Shown here one piece after another: positions 10,310-20,151 of a DNA stretch of 28,222 nt. The DNA comes from Saccoglossus kowalevskii (Eukaryota > Hemichordata > Enteropneusta > Harrimaniidae), in contig NW_003138360.1 of assembly GCF_000003605.2 (NCBI RefSeq), positions 7,802-36,023 of the forward strand, in the 5' to 3' direction. The notes under the pieces were generated by a model. It saw nothing but the letters and a program-made list of their open reading frames with translations. It was not told where the DNA came from and did no database searches. Every line of letters begins with the position of its first letter. Within the stretch, counting starts at the first letter, position 1. The translations under genes were made by a program, and so were the position numbers.

Positions 10310-10632
10310 TTATGTCAATTGCGCCCTCTAGCGACGAATAACTTCACATGGTCGATTGTTTTGATAAAAAATATATTATATTTATATTTACTAGTATATA
10401 TATATATTCTAAATGACAAAAAGGGCATAGACGATCTTCCAAGAAGTAGTGAGACTGCGATACAGAAATACGCCTGCTTTGTCAGGGCGGAAATAAAAAC
10501 ATGTCATTTTGCTGATAGAAAGAAACTTTGAATTTTATTCTTATCTTCCGGGGGAAATGGTCTATTGCTTCCATCATCTACGCCATTTTGACGTCACAGA
10601 AGCACTTCGCCACTAGAGGGCGCGACCTATAA
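10310..10632. mobile_element. Short non-autonomous element with GCGCCCTCTAG inverted ends
   Basis: The left end reads ATTGCGCCCTCTAGCGACGA. The right end, read on the minus strand, is GGTCGCGCCCTCTAGTGGCG, so the ends form imperfect inverted repeats about 320 bp apart. The inner right side carries TTTTGACGTCACAGAAGC and GGGAAATGGTCTATTG, blocks that recur elsewhere in the window (GACGTGACAGAAGC at 21269, GGGAAATGGTCTATGG at 18087). The ORF inside has no recognisable product. Confidence 0.6.
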
Positions 10633-10805
10633 TAAAGGTGTATATCACTCGTATTCTTGATCAGAGATATTCAAGTTGCTTTCCTATGTAATTTAAACAA
10701 GTATCAGTGACCTTATATGTTGCCGAACTAAGACTCACTAAGTAAATTATCAATCCGTATTCCACCCACGAGTTTCGTTGCGAGTGGGTGAAATCCCCAT
10801 AGACT

Positions 10806-11110
10806 TTAAAGGGCGGCAATCGTAGCGCTGCGCATATGCGACATTTGTGTTTATAACAATGATTTTCCCACAACCCAGCGCGCTCTTCTAATGACAATCA
10901 TCACAAGTATGAGGTTTGACCTAGGGGCGACTTGCACTAATTACCGCCGGTGATTCTTTCGATACATTCCAATCACCTAAAAATACCTAATTAAAACTTC
11001 GTAACGTCTCAGTTTGTACTCGTTGATCTGCGCAACAGTCAAAGTCGCCATCTTTTTTATATCATGAGACCCATATATCTCGCGCATGCGTGGCGCGACG
11101 ACACCTTTAA
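10806..11110. mobile_element. TTAA-flanked foldback element, longer variant
   Basis: The left end TTAAAGGGCGGCAATCGTAG and the minus-strand reading of the right end TTAAAGGTGTCGTCGCGCCA are related, each followed by a GCGCAT.TGCG-type block. It is about 305 bp with no coding capacity. The ends are more diverged than in the other TTAA copies, so the pairing is less certain. Confidence 0.5.
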
Positions 11111-11948
11111 AAGTGTGACGTCAATCCGCGGTCGAGAATATTGTCACTTTCTCGGTTTTCTACGTCAAGAAGACTGATGTTTTAACATTCACCTTATTCA
11201 CTTGCGACCCGAAATGAATAAACCGAATTTATCTGTGAACCGAATGAAACACAAAATTGGGCAATAAACTACACTAATAAATCAGTTTCTTGTCATGGAT
11301 TCAATTGACGGTCGTTCGCAGGTTTGATGAAGTTGAGGGCGCTAACTAATCGAGTTTATCTTGCCCTTATTTACACAATGCACACGGCACACGTAGAAGT
11401 ATTGATTTATACGATCGTGATCTTTTGACATGCGTGACTTTGAAGGTCATTTGAACGTCGTGTTCACGGTTCGCAGCTTTACAGTTGTTTCGAAGGTAAG
11501 AATCATGAGTTCGCCGTAGATATAGTCCCGGAAATATGTTGCGTTTCCGGACGTTTCTTGTGGCAATTTGCATTACATACGTGTATTAGGTTACCAGTCT
11601 CGATTGCAGTGACGCGGTGTACACATAGTTCAGTGTATCCCTACACGTACACAACCTAATAGTTTGACTGTCGGGCTTTTAGACTTGATTTCCAGAGTAC
11701 AATGCAGTTCATGTTTGTTATGCTGCCCTCAACGTTATTGTTACTATATGCTACCGGTCTAAATTAATTCTAAATGACATTATTTGTTCAAAAGTATTGT
11801 CTTTGAATATTGATTAGTCAGTTATTGTATTTTTTATAACAAAATTCACTTGTACATTGTTGACCACAATGTGCATGTAGAGAAGATGGATTCTATATGT
11901 CAACTTTAAGATAGAATCAGTAAACGGTCTCATATCTTACGGTGGCCT

Positions 11949-11955
11949 ATAAAAC
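11949..11955 (+). promoter_or_regulatory. Possible TATA box for DDO-B
   Basis: A TATAAAA-like motif (CCTATAAAAC) lies about 195 bases before the proposed ATG at 12145 and about 70 before the upstream in-frame ATG at 12022. Such motifs are common in AT-rich DNA, so this rests on position only. Confidence 0.25.
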
Positions 11956-12144
11956 AAAACAGCGATATATCCGGGATCTTACATATCCATTACTCTTGAT
12001 GCTATTGTAGATTACCACAATATGACTTATTTGTTAGTAAAAGTATTATTGTTTCTGTCAATAGACATATTAAACGGGTTAAATTGTGCTTACTACTCTT
12101 GTCCTTTTCAAGTTGCCCGTGGTTACGGTGTTGATATTCGAGAT

Positions 12145-15100
12145 ATGAAGAATGTATGTGTGATAGGAGCAGGTGTTATTGGATTGAGTACAGCGGTCAA
12201 TGTCCTTGANNNNNNNNNNNNNNNNNNNNNNNNNNNNNNNNNNNNNNNNNNNNNNNNNNNNNNNNNNNNNNNNNNNNNNNNNNNNNNNNNNNNNNNNNNN
12301 NNNNNNNNNNNNNNNNNNNNNNNNNNNNNNNNNNNNNNNNNNNNNNNNNNNNNNNNNNNNNNNNNNNNNNNNNNNNNNNCCTCACGTAGGTACAACGCAA
12401 GGGTACTTGTCTGTTTGTTCTATTTAATAGATAAATTATAATACCATAAACCACCACTGCCGTTGAGGGACTGTGACACTGCATTTAAACATAGCGGCGT
12501 GTTCTCATTTGGTCAACCCGATACCGCAATCGGACAGTGGTTGAGTCAACCCGCTTGAAACAGTCCTACTAGGCTTCGCTCGCTTGTAAATTGCGTGTAG
12601 TCATTTGACATTTCGCCCAGGGCTCCCAATAAAGTTGTACAGTAATCCCCCGAGGTTCGCTTGACAAAACTGGATTTCAATAGATGGCGCCCTCTGGACA
12701 CCAGGACGCGACCATGCTGCCATCTCTTCACACTCCTATACTTTAATGAACAACGTCGGTATATTGCGTACAAGCTAAGATTTCAGTGTCTACATTTCGG
12801 CAATGGCCGTTAAAAAATGACACAGGAAATGTTTTAACAACATAAAAGTCTGAAAAAAATTATCGATAGCTAAAGCTTTTGCAAATTTAATTATTATAAT
12901 AATAATAAATGTAGACAACGAAATCTATAAAACGTATTGATGTATTTGTTTTTTTATACTGTTCATCTTCAGTCGATGGTTTTATATTACTCGTGAGCAC
13001 ATCAAGAATCTTATGACCAGTATGGATGGTATCAAAGCTGGGGCGGGGATAATATCTGGCTGGCATCTTTTCAATGATTTTGATAACTCTCAGGAGGTGA
13101 GGTTGGAGAAACAGATTATATATTCAACTTAAAGGGCGGTATTCGCCGCGGCGCGTTCTGTTCGATATGGTACTCATAGATGGGACTCATTTGTTTTCAT
13201 TAAACTCAAACCCGGGCTGCGCGACGACCACCGCCCTTTAAAGAAATAACGACTCGATGAACAAACCTAACATCAAATGGTCCTCAGAAATATAAGTAAA
13301 TTCTAGGATATCGAGATCCCTGATTGGTTAGGAGGATATTTCCAAATGGAACTTTTTAAAATTTATTCTAACTAGTATATGACACATAAATGTCATTTAC
13401 ACTCTACACTTTTCCACATACCGATATAATGCAAATTACGTCGGTGGAGAAACCATCTTTTTGGGATGCTGCTCTGTATGCTTTGTAAAAGACGTTTAAT
13501 CCCATAGTACGCATAGAGTGTTTATTTAAACGTTTAACACAACTCATTTATATTATGCTATCATTATAGGATTCGTATGACACCAAATTATTTCTTAACT
13601 ATCAGTTACATAGAGATGGTGGACTGTTTAACTACAGGTGAGTTTAAGTTCCGGTACCATTCTAGGAGGTCCGAAATTGGATTCCGAGTAATAATCTTGG
13701 CACGGATTATGGTTATGAACATATTATTTTTGTGTGCATTTTGTGCAGACATTTTGATTTTAAATTTGATAGGCGGAGTTTTTGATCGCCACTGCTTAAG
13801 TGGTAAGTAAAGCGCATGCGCATTCGTCTGATTCGTTATATATATTCTAGTGTGTATATATCGGAAGGCAATGTATACAGAAATAATAATAATCTAATCA
13901 GTTTGTCTATATATTCCCCTTATCCAGAATCCACCCGGCCAATATTAACATTGACATTGTATAATATTGCATTATGCAATATACTAGTTTGTTATAGCGT
14001 TCAATGTTTGCTTGACCTCTGCAGACACGCTTCGTTCCTTACTACGTATTTCCTTGAAGGCAAGAAATACTTGAAATATCTCACGGAAAGGTAAGTTGAC
14101 ACTACCACTAAAAAGCTGCCAGATGACAGTTTATTTGTATAGTTCAAATTTTAATAAAAATTACAATTGGATCTCACTAAGACAGAAATCCTTCGTGGCG
14201 TGTGGCTCAAATTGGCTCTCGGTCACAATGTACACATTACACTCCTTATTTTTCCGTTGTTAATGAATGGTTAGATCTTGGGAAGTTCGAAGAATGTAAC
14301 ATATATACACATCGCAAGACTAAACAGCCAATTTAAAGCGGGAGGGTCGTCACCTGCGCACGCGTGGGAATTGAGTCCCAAGCGACGATAACAACACACG
14401 CTAAGGACGCAAAGGCTCATGGGTAGACGCATGCGTAGGTGACGACTCCCCCGCTTTAATATTAAACATGAATTGTCCATACCTTACGACACTTCCGCAT
14501 TTCATCAGACAACTTATACGTGTCCCCTATTTCGTCCGGTCTATCGCCCCTGAATCTGAATAACATTTGACCTATCTGACGGTGTTACAGAATGTGCTAC
14601 GTAAAAATCCAGGGGAACCCTCACGTAGAAAATCTATGTAGAAGTTTGCCGTATGGATGGGGTCTACAATTTCAGCATTCATTACTGAAATTATAAATAT
14701 TAAACTCAAAAATCTTTGAAAGCATACTAATCGTTTATTCTCGTGTCAAAAAAGAACCTTGGTTTTGGGGTATTCTTTTTTCACATTTTGTCAGCTTGGA
14801 AAGGGTGGGGGTCCTGAGTTGCTGGCGACACTATCATTTTCACAGGTAGGTTCAGGTAAGTACCACCCACCCCTCCCGGCTTTGAACATTATTTTCATCG
14901 GCGTGTCTTTTGTTACTTTACGTTCTAGATTTCAGAAAAGAGGCGGAAAGATCATTCAAGGTCGAGTAAATAGTATGGAAGAATTGGTTGGGAAATATGA
15001 CGTTGTTGTCACGTGTGTAGGACTCGGAGCTAAGACGTTGCTAGGCGACGACTCTATGGTACCAATCAGAGGGCAGGTTGCGAAGGTAACAAATTGAAGA

Positions 15101-16290
15101 AAGATTCCCGTCCTTTTTAATTGACTGAAATTGAATTATAACCTTCGTTATTCATTCAGAAAGATTCATTTCTCAAAACATGAATTTGACGGATACGACG
15201 TATTATCACTAACCAATTACAGTGACCTTTCAACTTACAGATCCATGCACCATGGATGAAACATTTTCTACGAACATTCACATCTAAAAAACAAGAGTTA
15301 GACACATACATTTACCCTGGGTAAGTGTATATCCGTTCCCAATGTTCCCATTAGAAATTGTATTCACCCTTTTTCCAATTCATTTACAGTATGAGAGAAC
15401 TCGTAGTCTTCGTGGCATTTCCTTATGACTATTTTTACAATCTTTCTGCCAACCCCAAAATTTCAAATGGGAAAATTCATTCATTCTTTATCATATCAGG
15501 TATATGTCTCGTGCATTATTGTTGTTATTGTTTTTGTCGTCGTTTTTTTTTTGTTCAGTTCTTAGTCGTTATTTATTGTTTATGTAGACAAGAGTATGTA
15601 ACAATAGGCGGGACAAGGCAAGAAGGTGATTATAACCTAGCAAGCGACGACGAAGACGAGAAACGAATCTGGACAAATGCTTGCAAGTTGATTCCAGCAT
15701 TGAAGGTAAGTTTCATATTGAATATATTATGACGTCATATTATAAGCGTTGCACGACCTTGCAGTTTATTTTCATAACCGCGAAGTACTAGCCCGATCAG
15801 AATAAACCGATAAACGTATTTCTACCTTGATAGGACTGTAAGCCAGACTTTTCTCTCGTTGGGCTACGTCCATGCAGAAAAAAGGGAGTACGACTAGAAA
15901 CGGAAACAATGAAGTTAAAGAATGGAACATTGAAAGTAAGTTATACCTGAATTTGGAGATTTGTAGTATAATTAAAGGGGCCCCGGAAAAATATATTAGG
16001 GTATTGATTTGCAAACATTATTTGGCCAACATGTGCTTTACCTTCCTACATCCGACGTGCACCCACTGAAACACTATTAACTCATACACGGATATCCCAT
16101 AATGCAATGTGGCAATGACGTCACATATACATAGATGATACCTTGTTACCTGATTCTTATTCGTTAACAGGTTGTTCATAACTATGGTCACAGCAGTGCC
16201 GGCATTGCCCCTCACTGGGGGTGCGCACAGGATGCAACACAACTGGTCAAGACGTGTCTACAAGATACTCAGCTAAAATCACAACTATAA
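12145..16290 (+). CDS. DDO: D-aspartate oxidase-type flavoenzyme, copy B (nine exons, gap in exon 1)
   Basis: Tandem paralogue of copy A with the same predicted role. Exon 1 starts at 12145 and runs into an assembly gap. Exons 2-9: 12973-13096, 13570-13637, 14025-14090, 14929-15085, 15241-15320, 15588-15705, 15834-15935 and 16171-16290. Phases equal copy A and five of these eight exons have identical length; about 345 residues if exon 1 is normal. Motifs: [79 protein letters not shown], and a C-terminal SQL resembling a weak PTS1. In exon 5 the paralogues share 35 of 52 residues by hand alignment. The acidic-side-chain Arg in GGTRQ is present, but the usual GHG reads GHS. An in-frame ATG at 12022 could add 41 residues. 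No clear AATAAA precedes the LTR at 16530. Confidence 0.9.
12210..12379. other. Assembly gap (170 N) in DDO-B exon 1
   Basis: By comparison with copy A, about 138 bases of exon 1 should follow the last readable base, including the FAD-contacting (S/T)TTSDVAAG region and the exon 1 donor. The gap hides them. The bases just after it (CCTCACGTAGGTACAA) hold two possible donors but no recognisable coding sequence. The gap size may be nominal. Confidence 0.97.
13129..13241. mobile_element. TTAA-flanked MITE in DDO-B intron 2
   Basis: The left end TTAAAGGGCGGTATTCGCCG and the right end, read on the minus strand TTAAAGGGCGGTGGTCGTCG, are inverted repeats sharing their first 12 bases exactly, bounded by TTAA. 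It is 113 bp, lies just downstream of exon 2, and is non-coding. Confidence 0.8.
14333..14459. mobile_element. TTAA-flanked MITE, intact copy in DDO-B intron 4
   Basis: The left end TTAAAGCGGGAGGGTCGTCA and the minus-strand reading of the right end TTAAAGCGGGGGAGTCGTCA form inverted repeats of about 30 bp that continue through CCT(G/A)CGCA(C/T)GCG. It is 127 bp with TTAA at both borders. The truncated copies at 5007-5057 and 1448-1494 derive from the same family. The small minus ORF across it is a by-product. Confidence 0.85.
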
Positions 16291-16529
16291 CCATGACAAG
16301 TGTAGTGTTAACGTTCTACGTTATTTATGTGGCTATTCGTAATTTGATTCTTCTACATCGAGAAAAAATGTACGTGTAAAATGACGATAATATATGGCAT
16401 CGCAATCAATGTCTTTGGAGGGGGGTAGTATCACGTGATAAACGAGTCTGAGTACGTAACGCAGTATGTTGTCTCGTTCGTAGCTATAGCCTTGGAATAG
16501 TTATTAAAATAGTCCTCTAAATATGTATA

Positions 16530-17168
16530 TGTCATGAATTTGTTTTCGCGTATCTGTTGACCGACTTAATTAGCTGATTATTAGCGAATTGCTGTGTTAT
16601 GTCTGTCATCGTGTAGACCTATTTGAAGTTTTGGACGGAACTTGGCTCAGTGGTTTGGAACTAATTACAAGATACCGTCGCTATTCTGACATCCGTAGTT
16701 ATTAATGTAGTGAACGATTAATCAAAAGATATGACGTATTCAGTACTTAGTGTGATTGGCTTTATGATTGAAGGTTACGCCCTAGAGTCTTTTTACTGCT
16801 TTGTAATTGGTTAGAGTTTTGAAAATGAATAAAGAGAGTTTGAGTTGGTCTTGGCGAATACTCCACGACAGACGCAGTCCGAGAGAGTCTTGGGGCGAGC
16901 CTTGACGCAGTCCAGTCTTCGGCGAGTCTTGGGTCAGCCTTGCGAGAGTCTTGGGTATTTTTTCCCACGGGCGCTGTGTCTTATAGAGTGCTCGATTGAC
17001 CGACTAAGACGAGAGCTGAAACGTATTTCGTTGTGTGTGTCTTATTTGACTGTAAAGTTAAAGTGACTTTCCCGATCCCGTACCTCAAGGGGACGAGATA
17101 TAGAGACGAGACGAGTTTTCCCCCTGACAAGTGTGGAGACCCCGAGAGAGAAGATTTTACCCCTGACA
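16530..17168 (+). mobile_element. Solo LTR, complete
   Basis: The 639-bp unit starts TGTCATGAATT and ends CCCCTGACA, with perfect 5-bp terminal inverted repeats TGTCA/TGACA. It contains AATAAA at 16828-16833, followed by GAGTCTTGGG-type short repeats (about 16890-16960) as in an R/U5 region. TATA directly borders both ends, which fits a 4-bp target duplication, although the flank is simple sequence. No primer-binding site or gag/pol frame follows, so this is a solo LTR. It lies 240 bases after the DDO-B stop in the same orientation, so its AATAAA could end DDO-B transcripts (inference). Confidence 0.87.
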
Positions 17169-17492
17169 TATATATCATAGCACTGCACTGCTTTGCATTG
17201 CAAGTGAATGTTTAATTTGAAATTCCGAAAAAGTTGCAATAATTTGATTCATTTGTATCCATGCGCGTGTGTGTGGCTCGCTTTGAACTTTGAACGATGC
17301 TGTAAGATGCTGACCAAATCGGACAGACTGGACAGAATATCACGCCCAAAAAACGCAAATGATGTGTTTCGCAGTATACCATCGGTCAGTTTCGTTGACG
17401 GTCGGTCGTCTTTCGCCGGCTTTCTCTCAAAACAGTATTTTAGCGAATGACTGCAGATCAAAACAATATCAATGCTGAGAGCAGCCATCTAT

Positions 17493-17540
17493 CTACGTCA
17501 CAGCAAGTCTTCGACGCTAGATGGCGTGACTTATAGGATC
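17493..17540 (+). repeat. GCGCCCTCT-type repeat end
   Basis: TACGTCACAGCAAGTCTTCG followed by ACGCTAGATGGCGTGACTTATAGG matches the right end of the element at 10310-10632 block by block (ACGTCACAGAAGCACTTCG, then CCACTAGAGGGCGCGACCTATA). Confidence 0.6.
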
Positions 17541-18084
17541 AGTGTGTAGATGCGGCCCGGGGATTATAGCTACGTTTTGCAGAATGTTGTCTTGTAGTAA
17601 TTCCGATTCAAACTGTGATAAGAAGCGTTTATCGTTTTTATTAATAATTTTCTCACTATAGTATCGGGTATTTTAATGAATAACAATCTACAATAAACCA
17701 CTAAAACACAGAATGTATTTTAATACCAACGGATGTGCCTTGAGAAATGTTGATACAATAAGTATAGTCCCTTTTATTGTAATGCTATAAATTTTCAACC
17801 AATTTAATAATAATAATTAAATTAAAACTATTACAAACTATGTTGACATCTGAGTTTTTTTGATAAATAGTATTGTATTAATATACTCGTAGAAATCACC
17901 GTTCTTGCGATCAATACATATACCACTTTCCCGGAAGTCGAAGGAAGATACGGCGTTTCGCAATCGCGCGCATACCGTTTTGGGGTGTAACGTAAACTTG
18001 TACGCGTGATATTGCGCTTCTGGGTGTACCAATCGAAGTCTCAAACTACTATCTGTATTTCTGCATCCAAGTTTCGCAACTTAC

Positions 18085-18132
18085 GGGGAAATGGTCTATG
18101 GCATATGAATAGCGCCCCTGGTGGCGTAATTT
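18085..18132 (-). repeat. GCGCCCTCT-type repeat fragment
   Basis: GGGAAATGGTCTATGG, then ATAGCGCCCCTGGTGGCG and TAATTTATAAG. The first block also occurs inside the 10310-10632 element and the second resembles its left end, so this is a rearranged or partial copy. Confidence 0.45.
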
Positions 18133-18897
18133 ATAAGTTTTTTCGTATTTTGTATCTTAAAAATATACCAAACAATGACCAAAAATACTCAGCTCTGAGA
18201 GTGTTTATAATTCACTTTAAGGTCGTCATTTAAAAGTGATATTCGGAAGGATAGTACTCGAGTTGAAACAAACAAGTCATGGTATGGTTATTTGTTTTAT
18301 CTAAATATCTCTTTCTTCTTTTAGGACACAGATTGAATCAAGGGTTATTGCGCCCTCAATGTGAAAATGTAGATATTTAAATAATTTATTAAATTTCGTG
18401 AAAAAAAATATATAAAATGAAAATATATGAAAATATTGATATGCTTTATGTGGTTACCACTTAACTTCTAGCGGTTCCCACAATTTATCAATGAATTAGA
18501 TAGGGTTATAATTAGATTGGAAAGTACCCATGCCCACTGTACATCGAAAGTAACCTTGACCAATATTTGTTGGAAATTACCCGTTGTCACACCATACGTT
18601 GGAAACTATCCACATTCCTATTATTGTGTTCACGCTACGTTGGAGAGTACCCCGTCTTCACACTTGCCGTTTACATGACCGTTGTTGCTACACTGCTTGC
18701 AACGGTCTCAGTATACCAACTGAACAATGTAATGAATAAACATTGTGTAATTATGAATCATGGTTGGCCAACACGTGTCCTGAATCACAATGCCATAGAA
18801 TGTGGATATGGTGAGTATAGAATTACACAACGGAAAGAAAACAGGCAGTTTCTCGGCTGAGATAGCTCCGCTGTTAGCAATGCACGTTTCAATCAAA

Positions 18898-19330
18898 GAA
18901 CTGAAGATATCATTAGAAAATGAACAAATCTGAGAGAGGTCTATCTGAGGTACCTACATGTATACATTAAAGCAATCGGACTTGCGGTTTTTTAACAGTA
19001 TAATAAAATATAACTTTTTACCAAAAATATTTATCCAAATTAGAGAATTGAAGATATCACGAAATGAACAAATATAAGAGAGACCTATCTGTAGTACCCA
19101 TATGTATAATATCAAAGCAATCGGACTTGCGGTTTTTTTAACAAGATGTCGAGAATATCATTTTTTACCAAAAATGACAAAAATATTCATTAAAATTAGA
19201 GAATTGAAGATATCATCACGAAATGAACAAATCTAAGGGAGGTCTGCACAAGGTACATATATACCAAGTACCAAAGCAATAAGAATTGTAGTTTTCAAGA
19301 AGAAGTCGAAAAAGTAAAAAGTTGACATGA
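18898..19330 (+). repeat. Three-copy tandem repeat, period about 147-156 bp
   Basis: AAGATATC starts at 18904, 19051 and 19207, each time followed by GAAATGAACAAAT, an (A)GAGAG..CTAT-like block and AAAGCAAT(C/A). Copies 1 and 2 share GCAATCGGACTTGCGGTTTT; copy 3 is more diverged. The array ends near a GGACGCTGGACGCTAACC block and ATTAGCTCCGCTCGAG, echoed by GATAGCTCCGCTG at 18860 just before copy 1. It looks like a short satellite-like or transposon-derived array. Confidence 0.75.
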
Positions 19331-19431
19331 AAGACGGACGCTGGACGCTAACCTTATGATTAGCTCCGCTCGAGAGCGAAACTAAAAAAAATGTTCTGAA
19401 TACATGTTATTGATCTTTAAAGTTTTGAATA

Positions 19432-19510
19432 ATGAGTCAGGGAAATATGTAGCCTGACAAGTTGGCGTAGGTGACGCCCTGGACTGCTGCGATCCCCACC
19501 ATCGCTAGGA
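19432..19510 (-). other. Weak candidate terminal exon
   Basis: On the minus strand an acceptor-like TATTTCCTAG precedes a short frame reading MVGIAAVQGVTYANLSGYIF-P-stop. Its base composition is richer in GC than the surroundings. There is no partner exon, so this is only a possibility. Confidence 0.15.
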
Positions 19511-20137
19511 AATATGTTGCACGTGGCAGTAAATCGATTACAATATAGCTGAGGGAAAGAATGGACGTTACCAAATAGTTGTTAGGCCGAAGGATCAATG
19601 AAAACTTCTTGAATGTAACACGAAGGTGTTACATTCCGGATAAAGATAAGTTGTTTGTGTTTGTTTTTTTTATAAATGTCCATACAAATCATTTACAACT
19701 TACGAGTCGTGTAAATAGATCAGTGGCGCCTAAATATGATGTAAAACATTTAATAAGCATAAGTTTACAGTATTATTATAATTTACTTATATACATTTAT
19801 TCATCTTTATATCAAGGTGTGGAAACTATCGCATGGATCATATATTGTCGTTATAAATATGTTATCAACAAAGAATATCGCGAGAATCGTGACAAGAACC
19901 ACGTAAATGCACACTAGTACATAATGATGGTACAACAGCTCAACGCATCCTTACTCAGGCTGGATATAATATGTGTTTGAAAAAAAATATTTACACAATT
20001 ACTGAGGCATCAACAAAAATGTAGTTATTGACAATAGGTTCGGCTTCTGCGAAGCAGTGCCCTCGGACACCTGCTATCCATATAGGTACAGTGCATTCTG
20101 GCAGTGCAGCGAACACGTTCGTAACATTCGTTCTCAG

Positions 20138-20143
20138 TTTATT
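20138..20143 (-). terminator. Possible poly(A) signal of the receptor gene
   Basis: AATAAA on the minus strand starts 9 bases after the receptor stop codon. That would give an unusually short 3' UTR. Another AATAAA-type hexamer occurs downstream near 19797-19802, so assignment is uncertain. Confidence 0.35.
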
Positions 20144-20151
20144 TGTCTTCT

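Larger units (their letters stand above)
9603..12021. other. Intergenic region between the two oxidase genes
   Basis: No gene is supported in these 2.4 kb. It holds a pair of diverged direct repeats (9830-9905 and 10053-10125), a GATG tetranucleotide run (about 10128-10144), a GCGCCCTCT-bounded element (10310-10632) and a TTAA-bounded foldback element (10806-11110). ORFs at 9956-10189, 10319-10531, 10661-10897 and 11367-11573 overlap these repeats or lack support. Confidence 0.6.
17169..20151. other. Intergenic region between DDO-B and the receptor gene
   Basis: No supported gene. It contains GCGCCCTCT-type repeat ends (17493-17540; about 18085-18132), a threefold tandem repeat (18898-19330) and AT-rich sequence. 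The frame 18567-18860 lacks a recognisable motif and overlaps degenerate TTGGAAA.TACCC repeats (about 18520-18650). Confidence 0.55.

Noticed and set aside
12123-12484. Frames running through the N gap
   Set aside because: They are open only because N bases cannot form stops; there is no evidence beyond the readable part of DDO-B exon 1.
16762-17239. Several overlapping frames on both strands at 16762-17239
   Set aside because: They fall in the solo LTR, whose GC-rich short repeats keep frames open by chance.
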